DNA from: an uncultured bacterium
GTDB lineage: Bacteria; Planctomycetota; UBA8742; UBA2392
Length of the DNA stretch: 64,000 nucleotides
NCBI GenBank assembly: GCA_938014885.1
Contig: CALLQI010000021.1
Coordinates: forward strand, 1 to 64,000
Direction: 5' to 3'
A model generated the notes under the pieces. It saw nothing but the letters and a program-made list of their open reading frames with translations, was not told the DNA's origin and did no database searches. A program made the translations under genes and the position numbers. Shown here piece after piece: positions 18,325 through 25,860 of the stretch; position 1 is the first letter of the stretch, and each line of letters starts with the position of its first letter.

Positions 18325-18540
18325 ATGTCGAAGGACGACGCAATTCGCGTGGAGGGCTTGGTGGTGGAATCGCTGCCAAACGCCATGTTCCGCGTGGAGC
18401 TTGAGAACGGCGAGAAAGTGCTCTGCACGATCTCAGGCAAGATGCGCAAGCACTACATCCGCATCCTTCCGCGCGACAAAGTGATCGTGGAGCTCAGCCC
18501 CTACGATCTCGAAAAGGGTCGAATCGTCTACCGGCAGTAA
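18325..18540 (+). CDS. infA: Translation initiation factor IF-1
   Basis: The frame is open from 18016, but [11 protein letters not shown] at 18325 is the family start, with GGAGGAG directly upstream; this yields 71 residues, the normal size. It is a single OB-fold with [16 protein letters not shown] and the terminal [12 protein letters not shown]-1 occupies the A-site during initiation. Confidence 0.97.
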   Translation: MSKDDAIRVEGLVVESLPNAMFRVELENGEKVLCTISGKMRKHYIRILPRDKVIVELSPYDLEKGRIVYRQ

Positions 18541-18600
18541 CGCCGGCCGAAGCAAGCAGCAGGCAGTGTCAGGGTAAGTCAGGCAAAAACCAGGTGAACC

Positions 18601-18717
18601 ATGAAAGTCAAAGCTTCCGTGAAGCGCATCTGTGAAGGCTGCAAGATCATCCGGCGCAAGGGTGTTGTGCGCGTGATCTGCAGCAAGAACGCGCGCCACA
18701 AGCAGCGCCAGGGCTAA
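18601..18717 (+). CDS. rpmJ: 50S ribosomal protein L36, zinc-binding form
   Basis: This short gene encodes 38 residues starting [10 protein letters not shown]. Cys11, Cys14, Cys27 and His33 form the CCCH zinc site. It lies in its usual place between infA and rpsM. It is one residue longer than the typical 37. Confidence 0.96.
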   Translation: MKVKASVKRICEGCKIIRRKGVVRVICSKNARHKQRQG

Positions 18718-18727
18718 TCCCCGGCGT

Positions 18728-18778
18728 GGAAGTTCCGGTTTGAAAGTTCCGTCAGGGACTTTCCGGCCAAAAACTTCC
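18728..18778 (+). promoter_or_regulatory. Structured RNA leader before rpsM
   Basis: Nested inverted repeats: GGAAGTT (18728-18734) pairs with AACTTCC (18772-18778) and CCGG (18735-18738) with CCGG (18763-18766), enclosing a hairpin GAAAGTTCC/GGGACTTTC (18742-18750/18755-18763) with a GTCA loop. It lies 80 nt before rpsM, where in other bacteria S4 regulates the alpha operon. rpsD is not in this operon, so the ligand, if any, is unknown. Confidence 0.4.
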
Positions 18779-18859
18779 GACATGAAATTTCTGGCGCGGT
18801 GCGCCAACACAAGAGTCGGGGTAGCCGCAAGGCGTTGAGCCCGACAGGAGCAGCAGGAA

Positions 18860-19237
18860 ATGCCACGTCTTCTAGGTGTAGATATCCCCGGCAATAAGCA
18901 ACTTCCTTTCGCGTTCACCGCGGTGTACGGCATCGGCCGCCCGATGGCCCGCAAGATCTGCGCCGGGCTGGGGCTTGACCCGACCCGCAAGTCGCACACG
19001 CTGACTGACGAAGAAATCACGCGCATTACGGCCTACGTGGAAAAGAACTACGTGGTCGAGGGTAACCTTCGCCGCCAGCGCGCGCAGACGATCAACCGTC
19101 TTCGCGACATCAAGTGCAACCGCGGCCTGCGCCACCGCGCCGGCCTGCCGGTTCGCGGCCAGCGTACCCGTACCAACGCGCGCACCCGCAAGGGACCGCG
19201 CAAGACGATCGCGGGCAAGAAGAAGGTCGCCAAGTAA
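18860..19237 (+). CDS. rpsM: 30S ribosomal protein S13
   Basis: The 125-residue S13 starts M-P-R-L-L-G-V-D-I-P-G-N-K and contains the H2TH region (Y-G-I-G-R-P-M-A) and the signature G-L-R-H-R-A-G-L-P-V-R-G-Q-R-T-R-T-N-A-R-T-R-K split over residues 93-115. The lysine-rich tail reaches the P-site tRNAs in known structures. Confidence 0.96.
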   Translation: MPRLLGVDIPGNKQLPFAFTAVYGIGRPMARKICAGLGLDPTRKSHTLTDEEITRITAYVEKNYVVEGNLRRQRAQTINRLRDIKCNRGLRHRAGLPVRGQRTRTNARTRKGPRKTIAGKKKVAK

Positions 19238-19354
19238 CGAACTTTGCAGGGTGTGTCGCCGTGCGTGCGCATGGCGTTGCACCTGTTGCGGGGGACCTGA
19301 AGGCCATGGCGCAAGCCGGGGACCAGACGGGACGAGCCCGCGGGAGAGAAGAAA

Positions 19355-19768
19355 ATGGCAAAGCAGGCAGCAGCAGCGGGCGCAGAACGCGCCGAAAAGA
19401 AAGCCAAGAAGGTCAAGCGCAACGTTCCGCGTGCTTTGGTGCACGTCAAGAGCACCTTCAACAACACCATCGTCACGGTGACCGACCTCAACGGCGACAC
19501 CCTGGCCTGGGACAGCGCCGGCAGCATGGGCTTCAAGGGCTCACGCAAGGGCACGCCGTTCGCCGCGCAGCGCGCCGGTGAAAACGTGGCCGAAAAGGTC
19601 AAAAAGATGGGCGTGCGCGAAGTGGAAGTGCGCGTACAGGGCCCCGGTGCCGGCCGCGAAAGCGCCGTGCGCGCGATGCAGCAGCGCGGGATTGAGGTCA
19701 AGTCGGTGGAAGACGTGACCCCGCTGCCGCACAACGGCTGCCGCCCGAAGAAGAAGCGCCGCGTTTAG
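19355..19768 (+). CDS. rpsK: 30S ribosomal protein S11
   Basis: The 137-residue S11 has about 15 extra N-terminal A/E/K residues. The core reads [30 protein letters not shown] and the end [13 protein letters not shown]. It forms part of the platform near the Shine-Dalgarno cleft. rpsD, usually next, is missing. Confidence 0.96.
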   Translation: MAKQAAAAGAERAEKKAKKVKRNVPRALVHVKSTFNNTIVTVTDLNGDTLAWDSAGSMGFKGSRKGTPFAAQRAGENVAEKVKKMGVREVEVRVQGPGAGRESAVRAMQQRGIEVKSVEDVTPLPHNGCRPKKKRRV

Positions 19769-20005
19769 TATTCGCGTCCGGGCGTAGCGTGTTTGCGCGC
19801 TTGCGTCCGGGCGATTTGGCAGTGGACAGCACAGACAGACTGAATGTTTACGGCAGGCAATCGCCGCGAGATTCCTGCCGGATGCTGCGGGTAACAGAAG
19901 GTGAGCGGCGCACCGGGAACCCCGCAAGTGCCTGCAAGTCAGCCGCCAGATAGGCGACTGAACTGGGGTGCCCCAAAAGGCGCCCGAACCATTAGGAGAC
20001 CACGA

Positions 20006-21043
20006 ATGAGAATCCGCTGGCGTGGCTTGGAACTTCCGAACCGTCTGCTTTGCGACAAGGAAACACAGTCCGAAAGTTTCGGGCGGTTCACCATTGAACC
20101 GTTTGAACGCGGTTTCGGTACCACCATCGGTAACAGCCTTCGCCGCATTCTGCTTTCCAGCCTGGAAGGCACTGCACCCGTAAGCATGCGCATCAAGGGC
20201 GTCAGCCACGAATTCGAAAGCCCCAAGGGCGTGCTCGAAGACGTCCCGCACATTGTGCTCGCCGTCAAGAAGCTGCAGGTCGCCCTTACCTCAGACGCCA
20301 CCAAGGTCCTGACCCTCAAGGTCAACAAGAAGGGTGCAGTCACCGCCGGTGACTTCAACCAGGACCCCGAAGCCGAAATCATGAACCCTGAGCTCGTGAT
20401 CTGCCACCTCACCGGTGGGCAGCCCTTTGAGCTTGAGGTGACCGTCCGCCGCGGCCGCGGCTACCAGACCGCCGAAGAACTCAGCCAGGGCTCAAGCGAG
20501 CTTGGCGTGATCTGGCTGGACGCCAATTTCAGCCCCGTCACCCGAGTGCGCTTCAAGACCGAGTACACGCGCGTCGGCAAGCTGACCAACTATGACCGCC
20601 TGATCCTCGAAATCTGGACCGACGGCACCAAGGACCCGGAATTCTGCCTGGTCGAATCTGCCAAGATCATGCGCAAGCACCTGAACCCGTTCGTGCAGTA
20701 CTACGAACTCAAGGACCAGCTGGTGGCCGAAGGGGCCAAGGTCGGCGATGCCGGCCGCAAGAGCGACGAAACCGAGCGCCTGAAGCAGCTGCTGATGCGC
20801 CCGATCACGGAGCTGGACTTGAACGTGCGCGCGAACAACTGCATGCGCGCGGAACGCATCCACACGATCGGCGACCTGGTCAGCCGCAGCGAAGACGACC
20901 TGCTCGAGATCCGCAATCTCGGCAAGACGACGCTGAAGGAAATCAAGAAGAAGATCGAAGACATGGGCCTGCGCTTTGGCGTAAGCCTGGCGGACTACGG
21001 CATCGGCGAAAGTGTCGAGGCCATGGCCGGCGCCAAGGGCTAG
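20006..21043 (+). CDS. rpoA: DNA-directed RNA polymerase subunit alpha
   Basis: ATG at 20006, with AGGAG 8 nt upstream, gives 345 residues; 35 upstream codons are open but not conserved. The N-terminal dimerisation domain has F-G-R-F-T-I-E-P-F-E-R-G-F-G-T-T-I-G-N-S and R-I-L-L-S-S. The C-terminal domain carries two helix-hairpin-helix-like motifs including I-R-N-L-G-K-T-T-L-K-E-I-K-K. Alpha nucleates RNAP assembly and contacts UP elements and activators. The linker between the domains is longer than in E. coli. Confidence 0.97.
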   Translation: MRIRWRGLELPNRLLCDKETQSESFGRFTIEPFERGFGTTIGNSLRRILLSSLEGTAPVSMRIKGVSHEFESPKGVLEDVPHIVLAVKKLQVALTSDATKVLTLKVNKKGAVTAGDFNQDPEAEIMNPELVICHLTGGQPFELEVTVRRGRGYQTAEELSQGSSELGVIWLDANFSPVTRVRFKTEYTRVGKLTNYDRLILEIWTDGTKDPEFCLVESAKIMRKHLNPFVQYYELKDQLVAEGAKVGDAGRKSDETERLKQLLMRPITELDLNVRANNCMRAERIHTIGDLVSRSEDDLLEIRNLGKTTLKEIKKKIEDMGLRFGVSLADYGIGESVEAMAGAKG

Positions 21044-21152
21044 GACTGGCCTGGCATTGACGTGCCGGGCATTGACGTGTCAAGGAAGTACGTCGGAAGT
21101 ACGAACCAAAGCAGCAAACAGCGCGGGGGCCTGACCCTCGCAGGAGCAAGCC

Positions 21153-21677
21153 ATGCGTCACCGTAAACGTGGAAGAAAACTCGGCGTCTCGCCCTCGCAC
21201 CGCAAGGCGATGGGCCGCAACCTGGTGCAGGCGCTGATCGACCAGGAGCGCATCGTCACGACGGTCGAAAAGGCCAAGCAGTTCCAGCCGATCGCCGAAA
21301 AGGTCGTGCACCTGGGCAAGCTGGTGGCCGGGATCAAGGAAGACGGCGACGCAAAGCAAAGGGCCCAGCGCCTGAACTACATGCGTCGCGCGATTGCCCT
21401 GATCGGCAGCCGCAAGCTGCAATTGCCGGTCACTTCCACGGAAGTGACGGGCGAAGGCAAAGACAAAGTGACCAAGACCCGCAAGGTGGCCAGCAGCACG
21501 CTGCAGAAGCTGGTCAAGGATATTGGTCCGCGTTACCTCGCGCGTGGCGACAAGAAGGAACGCAACGGCGGCTATACCCGCATTGTGCGCCTTGCCCGCC
21601 GCCGCCTGGGCGACAACGCCAGCCAGTGCCTGCTTGAGCTGACTGAGGCACCCTGGACCAAGATTGAAAAGGCTTAA
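21153..21677 (+). CDS. rplQ: 50S ribosomal protein L17
   Basis: M-R-H-R-K-R-G-R-K-L-G-V-S-P-S-H-R-K-A-M is the L17 start. The 174 residues exceed the usual 120-130 because of a middle insertion (K-G-E-D-like G-E-G-K-D-K-V-T-K-T-R-K). The C-terminus keeps G-G-Y-T-R-I-V-R-L-A-R-R-R-L-G-D. CAGGAGCAAGCC precedes the ATG. It closes the rpoA unit. Confidence 0.95.
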   Translation: MRHRKRGRKLGVSPSHRKAMGRNLVQALIDQERIVTTVEKAKQFQPIAEKVVHLGKLVAGIKEDGDAKQRAQRLNYMRRAIALIGSRKLQLPVTSTEVTGEGKDKVTKTRKVASSTLQKLVKDIGPRYLARGDKKERNGGYTRIVRLARRRLGDNASQCLLELTEAPWTKIEKA

Positions 21678-21698
21678 TCCGTAACGCAGCAGGTGACC

Positions 21699-22412
21699 AT
21701 GACCGCGCTGCGCTTTGACATCCTGACCCTGTTTCCTGAGCTGTGCCGGGCCGTGCTTTCCGAAAGCATCCCGCGCATCGCCCAAGAGCAGGGCGCCGTG
21801 GAGTACCACTACCACAACTTCCGTGATTTCGCGGAAGGCGTGCACCAGGCCGTGGACGACCGCCCCTACGGCGGTGGTGCCGGCATGGTGCTGAAGCCTG
21901 AGCCGATCTTCCGCTGCATCCGCAGCGTGATCAGCAAGGCGGGCTCAGGCAAGCAGCCGCAGCAGCCGAAAATGCTGCTGCTGACGCCGCAGGGCCGCCG
22001 CTTCGACCAGAAGCTGGCCCTTGAACTGGCACGCGAGCCTTGGCTGCTGCTGTTGTGTGGCCGCTATGAAGGCTTTGACGAGCGCATCCGTCAGGGCTGG
22101 CCGTGGCTGGAAGTAAGCATCGGCGACTTTGTGGTAAGCGGCGGTGAATTGCCGGCGCTGGTGGTGGTGGACGCGGTGACGAGGTTGCTGCCGGGCGTGC
22201 TTGGGGATGACGCCAGCAGCCATGAAGAGAGTTTCGGGCAGGGGCTGGGCGGGTTGCTTGAATACCCCCAGTACACGCGCCCGGTTGAGTTTGAGGGCAT
22301 GAAGGTGCCTGAGGTGTTGCAAAGCGGGCACCACGGCGAAATACAGAAGTGGCGCCTGGCCCAGGCGCTGGAGCGAACAAAACAACGCCGTCCTGACTTG
22401 CTGGACAAGTAG
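21699..22412 (+). CDS. trmD: tRNA (guanine-N1-)-methyltransferase
   Basis: TrmD methylates G37 at N1 in tRNAs with G36G37, using S-adenosylmethionine in a trefoil-knot (SPOUT) fold, and prevents frameshifting. Motifs include [31 protein letters not shown] and [15 protein letters not shown] at 21699 fits better than the in-frame GTG two codons earlier; the protein has 237 residues. It is followed by rplS as in many bacteria, while rpsP and rimM are not present. Confidence 0.97.
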   Translation: MTALRFDILTLFPELCRAVLSESIPRIAQEQGAVEYHYHNFRDFAEGVHQAVDDRPYGGGAGMVLKPEPIFRCIRSVISKAGSGKQPQQPKMLLLTPQGRRFDQKLALELAREPWLLLLCGRYEGFDERIRQGWPWLEVSIGDFVVSGGELPALVVVDAVTRLLPGVLGDDASSHEESFGQGLGGLLEYPQYTRPVEFEGMKVPEVLQSGHHGEIQKWRLAQALERTKQRRPDLLDK

Positions 22413-22482
22413 TTGAAACAGGCAAGCGGGGCAGCAAAACAAACCCGGGGCATAAGCCCAGGGACACAGCAGGGAGAAGGCC

Positions 22483-22938
22483 ATGAGCGGATTTGCACGC
22501 GAACTTGAGAAGTTGGACATCAAGAAGACGAACATTCCCGTGTTCAAGGTTGGCGACAGCCTTGACGTACACGTGCGCATCAAGGAAGGCGACAAGGAAC
22601 GCGTGCAGTTGTTCAGCGGCGTGTGCATCGCCCGCAAGGGTGGCGCGCTGCGCGAAACCTTCACCGTGCGCCGCATTGTCGAAGGCGAAGGCGTGGAACG
22701 TATCTTCCCGCTGCACAGCCCCAACGTGGTCAAGATCGAAGTGACCCGCGCCGGCAAAGTGCGCCGCGCCAAGCTGTACTACCTGCGCGACCGCGTCGGC
22801 AAGTCCACCCGCATCAAGGAACGCCTCAACGCCGATTACCTCGGCCAGATGGACGAAGGCCGCGCCAGCAAGTCCACCAAGGCCGAAAAAGCAGAAGCCC
22901 CCAAGGCCGAAGCCGCCACCGCAGAAGCCAAGGCCTAG
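22483..22938 (+). CDS. rplS: 50S ribosomal protein L19
   Basis: The 151-residue protein carries the L19 core ([32 protein letters not shown] and [13 protein letters not shown]). A final 30-residue E/K/A tail is extra. L19 lies at the 30S-50S interface. The gene ends 17 nt before a strong terminator. Confidence 0.96.
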   Translation: MSGFARELEKLDIKKTNIPVFKVGDSLDVHVRIKEGDKERVQLFSGVCIARKGGALRETFTVRRIVEGEGVERIFPLHSPNVVKIEVTRAGKVRRAKLYYLRDRVGKSTRIKERLNADYLGQMDEGRASKSTKAEKAEAPKAEAATAEAKA

Positions 22939-22954
22939 TCTTGAGCAAACCCAT

Positions 22955-22982
22955 AACAAGGCCCGCTTCGGCGGGCTTTGTT
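22955..22982 (+). terminator. Intrinsic terminator closing the translation block
   Basis: AACAAGGCCCGC (22955-22966) and GCGGGCTTTGTT (22971-22982) form a 12-bp stem with one G-U pair around a TTCG tetraloop. It follows the rplS stop directly. Confidence 0.9.
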
Positions 22983-23013
22983 CGTTTCACGCGTCCCAAG
23001 TTATCCTGTGCCG

Positions 23014-23466
23014 ATGTTCCTGTTCGAGCTCATTGGCGGTTTGCTTGATGAGATGCGGCCCAAACGTGGCCCGCGGGGCCGGTCGCGGCAGCGCGCCGTG
23101 GGGGATGAGGCCGAAGAGTTCGCCCTCAAATTCCTGCGCGCCGAGTGCCGCTTCAAGCTGGTGGAGCGCAACGTCGAAGATGAAGACGGCGAACTCGACC
23201 TCGTCGGCCGCATCAAGGGCAATGAGGGGCTGGTCGTCGTCGAGGTCCGCAGCCGCACCGAAGGCGGCCTGCTGACGCCCCGTGAGGCCGTGGACCTGCG
23301 CAAGCAGCGCCAGGTGGTCGAAACCGCGCAACGCATTTTCCGGCGGCGCGGCTGGCACGATGTGGTGCGCTTCGACGTGGTGGGGGTGTATCTCGGCCCC
23401 GACGGCAAGCCAACCAAGGCCGAGCATTTCCCGGACGCGTTTGATCGAGGCGTGCTGCGGCGCTGA
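23014..23466 (+). CDS. yraN: YraN/UPF0102-family protein, predicted nuclease fold
   Basis: The 150-residue frame from ATG at 23014 matches the UPF0102 pattern: G-D-E-A-E-E-F-A-L-K-F-L, then E-R-N-V-E-D-E-D-G-E-L-D-L-V-G and V-V-V-E-V-R-S-R-T. These Glu/Asp positions correspond to a Holliday-junction-resolvase-like (PD-D/ExK) fold, with Arg in place of the usual Lys in E-V-R. Biological activity is not established for the family. It often follows rplS in genomes, as here. An in-frame start at 22978 lies inside the terminator and is unlikely. Confidence 0.8.
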   Translation: MFLFELIGGLLDEMRPKRGPRGRSRQRAVGDEAEEFALKFLRAECRFKLVERNVEDEDGELDLVGRIKGNEGLVVVEVRSRTEGGLLTPREAVDLRKQRQVVETAQRIFRRRGWHDVVRFDVVGVYLGPDGKPTKAEHFPDAFDRGVLRR

Positions 23467-23540
23467 AAACCGGAATTCGCATTCCCGCCGGGCACCCGAA
23501 ATGGGAACCTGAGCGGCATTGGTAGCGTCAAGGAAGAGCG

Positions 23541-23651
23541 AGGGTGCAGGGGTCAGGGGCTAGGGGTTGGGGGTTGGGGAAACAACGGATTGGCATCGCC
23601 CGCTTTTCCCCAACCTCCAACCTCCAACCTCCAACCTCCAACCTCCAACCC
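23541..23651. repeat. G-rich heptamer run and inverted (CCAACCT)n repeat
   Basis: From 23541 a degenerate 7-nt run reads AGGGTGC, AGGGGTC, AGGGGCT, AGGGGTT, GGGGGTT, GGGGA, with five runs of four or more G in a row (a G-quadruplex pattern). From 23610 to 23650 the heptamer CCAACCT occurs five full times plus a partial copy. The end of the first run (GGTTGGGGGTTGGGGAAA) and the start of the second (TTTTCCCCAACCTCCAACC) are near-perfect inverted copies and could form a stem of about 17 bp. The element sits in the leader of the gene at 23678. Confidence 0.75.
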
Positions 23652-23677
23652 CCAGCCCCCCGCCCACGGAGCCTGCG

Positions 23678-24943
23678 ATGAACGAAACTTCCAAACTCGT
23701 GCTGCTCAGCGCCGCCTTTGTGTGCGTGTCGGCCGTTGTGGCCTCGCAGGTGAACTTCGCGCAGCGCGGTGGCGGCAACTACGCGAGTTCCGGCAAGGAA
23801 GACCCAAAGCCGCTGCCGGTCCCTGCACCGGCGCCGGCGCCGACCATCCCCGCGCTGAAGCTGTACGAATGGGGCGTGGCCACGGGCACCTGGGACGGCA
23901 CCCCGGAAGCCGAAGACGTGCCCGCCTTCTACTACGACTGCGACGAAATCCCCGTGCTGGCACCCAAACCGCAACCCGTTCCCATGCCCCGGCCGCAACC
24001 GGACCCCGACCCGCGGCCCGACCAGCCGAAGCCGCGCAAGCCCGTGATCTACTTTGAGGCCGACCGCAGCGTCACCTTCGACCTCGACATCACCTTCCGC
24101 GCCGGCGAAGTCACGTGGATGTACCCCAAGCCCAACCGCCGCCTCAGCGCGGGCACGGTCCAGTGGGACAACATCGTGTTTCACCCGGATGCCGGCCTCA
24201 CGGCCACGCTGCCCGAGCTGGCAAAGGCCGAACAGGGCCACTGGTCGGAATACAGCCGGCTGGGCGCCACGGGCTCAATCGTGGTGAACGGCGAGTGCGA
24301 GCGCTTCTTGTTTTATGAAGGCACGCAAACGGGCCTGCCTGAGATGGACATCTTCCGCGACGCGCGTGGCGTGGTCGTGCGCAACTACACGGCACACGCG
24401 TTTCTTGACCTGCGCGTGCAGGTCACCGTGGACGGTACATTGCGCAAGTGGCGGGTGCGCGAAGTCCCGGCCGCCACGGGCGAAGTCCCCGGCGAAGTGG
24501 TGCTGGACGTTAACCAGGCCGTGGACAAAGTCGTTGATGAGGCCGCGCTGAAAGACGAAACCCGCAAAGCCGGCCTGACCGAAGCGCAGGCGGGCGTGTT
24601 CGCGCGCTGCTGGACGGCGGATTTCAGCCAGGCCGAAAGCGTGTCGTGGCGTCGCAGCCCTGCTGCGCTGGATGACCTGATGGAGCTGAAGCTGACGTTG
24701 CCGCCGGGTCTGGGCAGCGAAATCCGCCGCGTGGGCTACGTACGCATCAGCCACGTGAACCTCGCCAAGCAGGCCGAAATTGAAGCACTCGTGGCCAAGG
24801 CCGCGGCCGATGACAAACAAGCGCTAAGCCAACTCAAGAACCCGGCCGGCCAAAACGCCGCGCGCCGCGCCGCATCAGACAGTTCACGGCCGCTCAAAGA
24901 ACGGTTGAAGCTGGCCAAAGTGCTCGCGTCGCTTAGCGAATAA
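23678..24943 (+). CDS. Secreted or membrane-anchored protein of unknown function
   Basis: ATG at 23678 gives 421 residues. An N-terminal hydrophobic segment (L-V-L-L-S-A-A-F-V-C-V-S-A-V-V-A-S) is a signal peptide or anchor. Two proline-rich stretches follow, around residues 48-60 and 90-120 (P-V-P-A-P-A-P-A-P and P-M-P-R-P-Q-P-D-P-D-P). The remainder is a mixed beta region with F-D-L-D-I-T-F-R-A-G and no catalytic motif I recognise. The Pro-rich linkers suggest a protein that spans part of the envelope. The frame is open back to 23567 through the heptamer repeat, but that part is repeat-encoded and lacks a convincing start. Confidence 0.75.
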   Translation: MNETSKLVLLSAAFVCVSAVVASQVNFAQRGGGNYASSGKEDPKPLPVPAPAPAPTIPALKLYEWGVATGTWDGTPEAEDVPAFYYDCDEIPVLAPKPQPVPMPRPQPDPDPRPDQPKPRKPVIYFEADRSVTFDLDITFRAGEVTWMYPKPNRRLSAGTVQWDNIVFHPDAGLTATLPELAKAEQGHWSEYSRLGATGSIVVNGECERFLFYEGTQTGLPEMDIFRDARGVVVRNYTAHAFLDLRVQVTVDGTLRKWRVREVPAATGEVPGEVVLDVNQAVDKVVDEAALKDETRKAGLTEAQAGVFARCWTADFSQAESVSWRRSPAALDDLMELKLTLPPGLGSEIRRVGYVRISHVNLAKQAEIEALVAKAAADDKQALSQLKNPAGQNAARRAASDSSRPLKERLKLAKVLASLSE

Positions 24944-24949
24944 CTGCGT

Positions 24950-25265
24950 TTATCCACGAGTGCAAGAACAAGAGCCCGAAGCGCAAGCGAAGGGTAGACG
25001 CACGGCAACTGCATTTGTCCACGAAGTACACGAAGGTCACGAAGAACGGCCTGAAGGGCCCGTTCAGCGGATCATGGAGAACGGCCCCTACTGGGCCGGA
25101 GTTATCCTCGCGACCAGGAACCCCAGGCTTCGCCTTGGGCTGACTGAAGCGGCCCTTCAGGCCGCAACAACGCTGCGCACTGGCTGGTAAAGTTGCCCTG
25201 CTGTCAGACTTGAGTTGCCGTTCTTCGTGACCTTCGTGCCCTTCGTGGACAACCGCCATTGCCGT
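24950..25265. repeat. Intergenic repeat mosaic C
   Basis: The 384 nt gap 24944-25327 holds no gene. It contains tttatccacgag, a caagagcccgaagcgcaagc module ending gtagacgcacggcaactgc (nearly identical to mosaic A near 160-200), ttgtccacgaagtacacgaag, and the reverse-strand form ttcttcgtgaccttcgtgcc. Palindromic inserts such as ggcccttcaggcc and ggcttcgccttgggc lie between. Confidence 0.75.
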
Positions 25266-25327
25266 GATGCGGGTTTGACTTTGGCTCCGTTCTCGACAGC
25301 GCGGGGGTAGCAGGCTAAACCGTTTGC

Positions 25328-25756
25328 ATGGCCGGGACACCCAAAGTCAAAGCGTTCCTGATCTGCGACCAGGTGATTCGCAGCACGGACGGCAAATACT
25401 CCATCATCGGCATCTTCCGCCGCGTGCACGCGCCGCAGTTTCCGGTGTTTCATGCCCGTTTTGGCGTGTACATGATGCTGGGCGAACTGAACGGCGCCTA
25501 CGACTTCACCATCCTGTTCACCGACCCCGCCGCCGACAGCCCCGAACGCAGCATCATGGCCCGGGCCGAGCTTCGCGGCGTCAAGCACGCCCGCCCGCTC
25601 GAGGACTTTGAGGCCGGCATCAACCTGCCCGGCCTGAGCTTCCCGCGCGAAGGCACCTTCGAAATCCATATCCAGTGCAACGGTGAGCTGCTGCACGTGG
25701 ACACCCTGCACGCGATCCGCGTCGAGCCGCCGGCCCCGCCCCCGATGCCGAGCTAG
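25328..25756 (+). CDS. Small DUF6941-like protein
   Basis: The 142-residue protein starts M-A-G-T-P-K-V-K-A-F-L-I-C-D-Q-V and continues G-K-Y-S-I-I-G-I-F-R-R-V, a pattern I associate with the DUF6941 family of short beta-rich proteins of unknown function. The end is Pro-rich (P-P-A-P-P-P-M-P). No Shine-Dalgarno precedes the ATG. TCGACA (17 nt spacing) TAAACC ends only 8 nt upstream, so a leaderless transcript is possible. It stands alone before the korAB promoter. Confidence 0.7.
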   Translation: MAGTPKVKAFLICDQVIRSTDGKYSIIGIFRRVHAPQFPVFHARFGVYMMLGELNGAYDFTILFTDPAADSPERSIMARAELRGVKHARPLEDFEAGINLPGLSFPREGTFEIHIQCNGELLHVDTLHAIRVEPPAPPPMPS

Positions 25757-25784
25757 CCCGCTTTGCGTTGATTTCACGGACCCG

Positions 25785-25812
25785 TTGAATCGCCCCTGCA
25801 TCGGCGTATAAC
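25785..25812 (+). promoter_or_regulatory. Promoter of korAB
   Basis: TTGAAT (25785-25790), a 16 nt spacer and TATAAC (25807-25812). Transcription near 25819 would give a leader of about 42 nt to the korA ATG. Confidence 0.65.
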
Positions 25813-25860
25813 CACGCGATGCCGGGCGCTACAGCGCCCGCCGATGAAGGAGTGTCTTGC

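Noticed and set aside
23610..23650. CRISPR or transposon end for the CCAACCT run
   Set aside because: It is a 7-nt tandem repeat without spacers, and no transposase or target duplication was seen.
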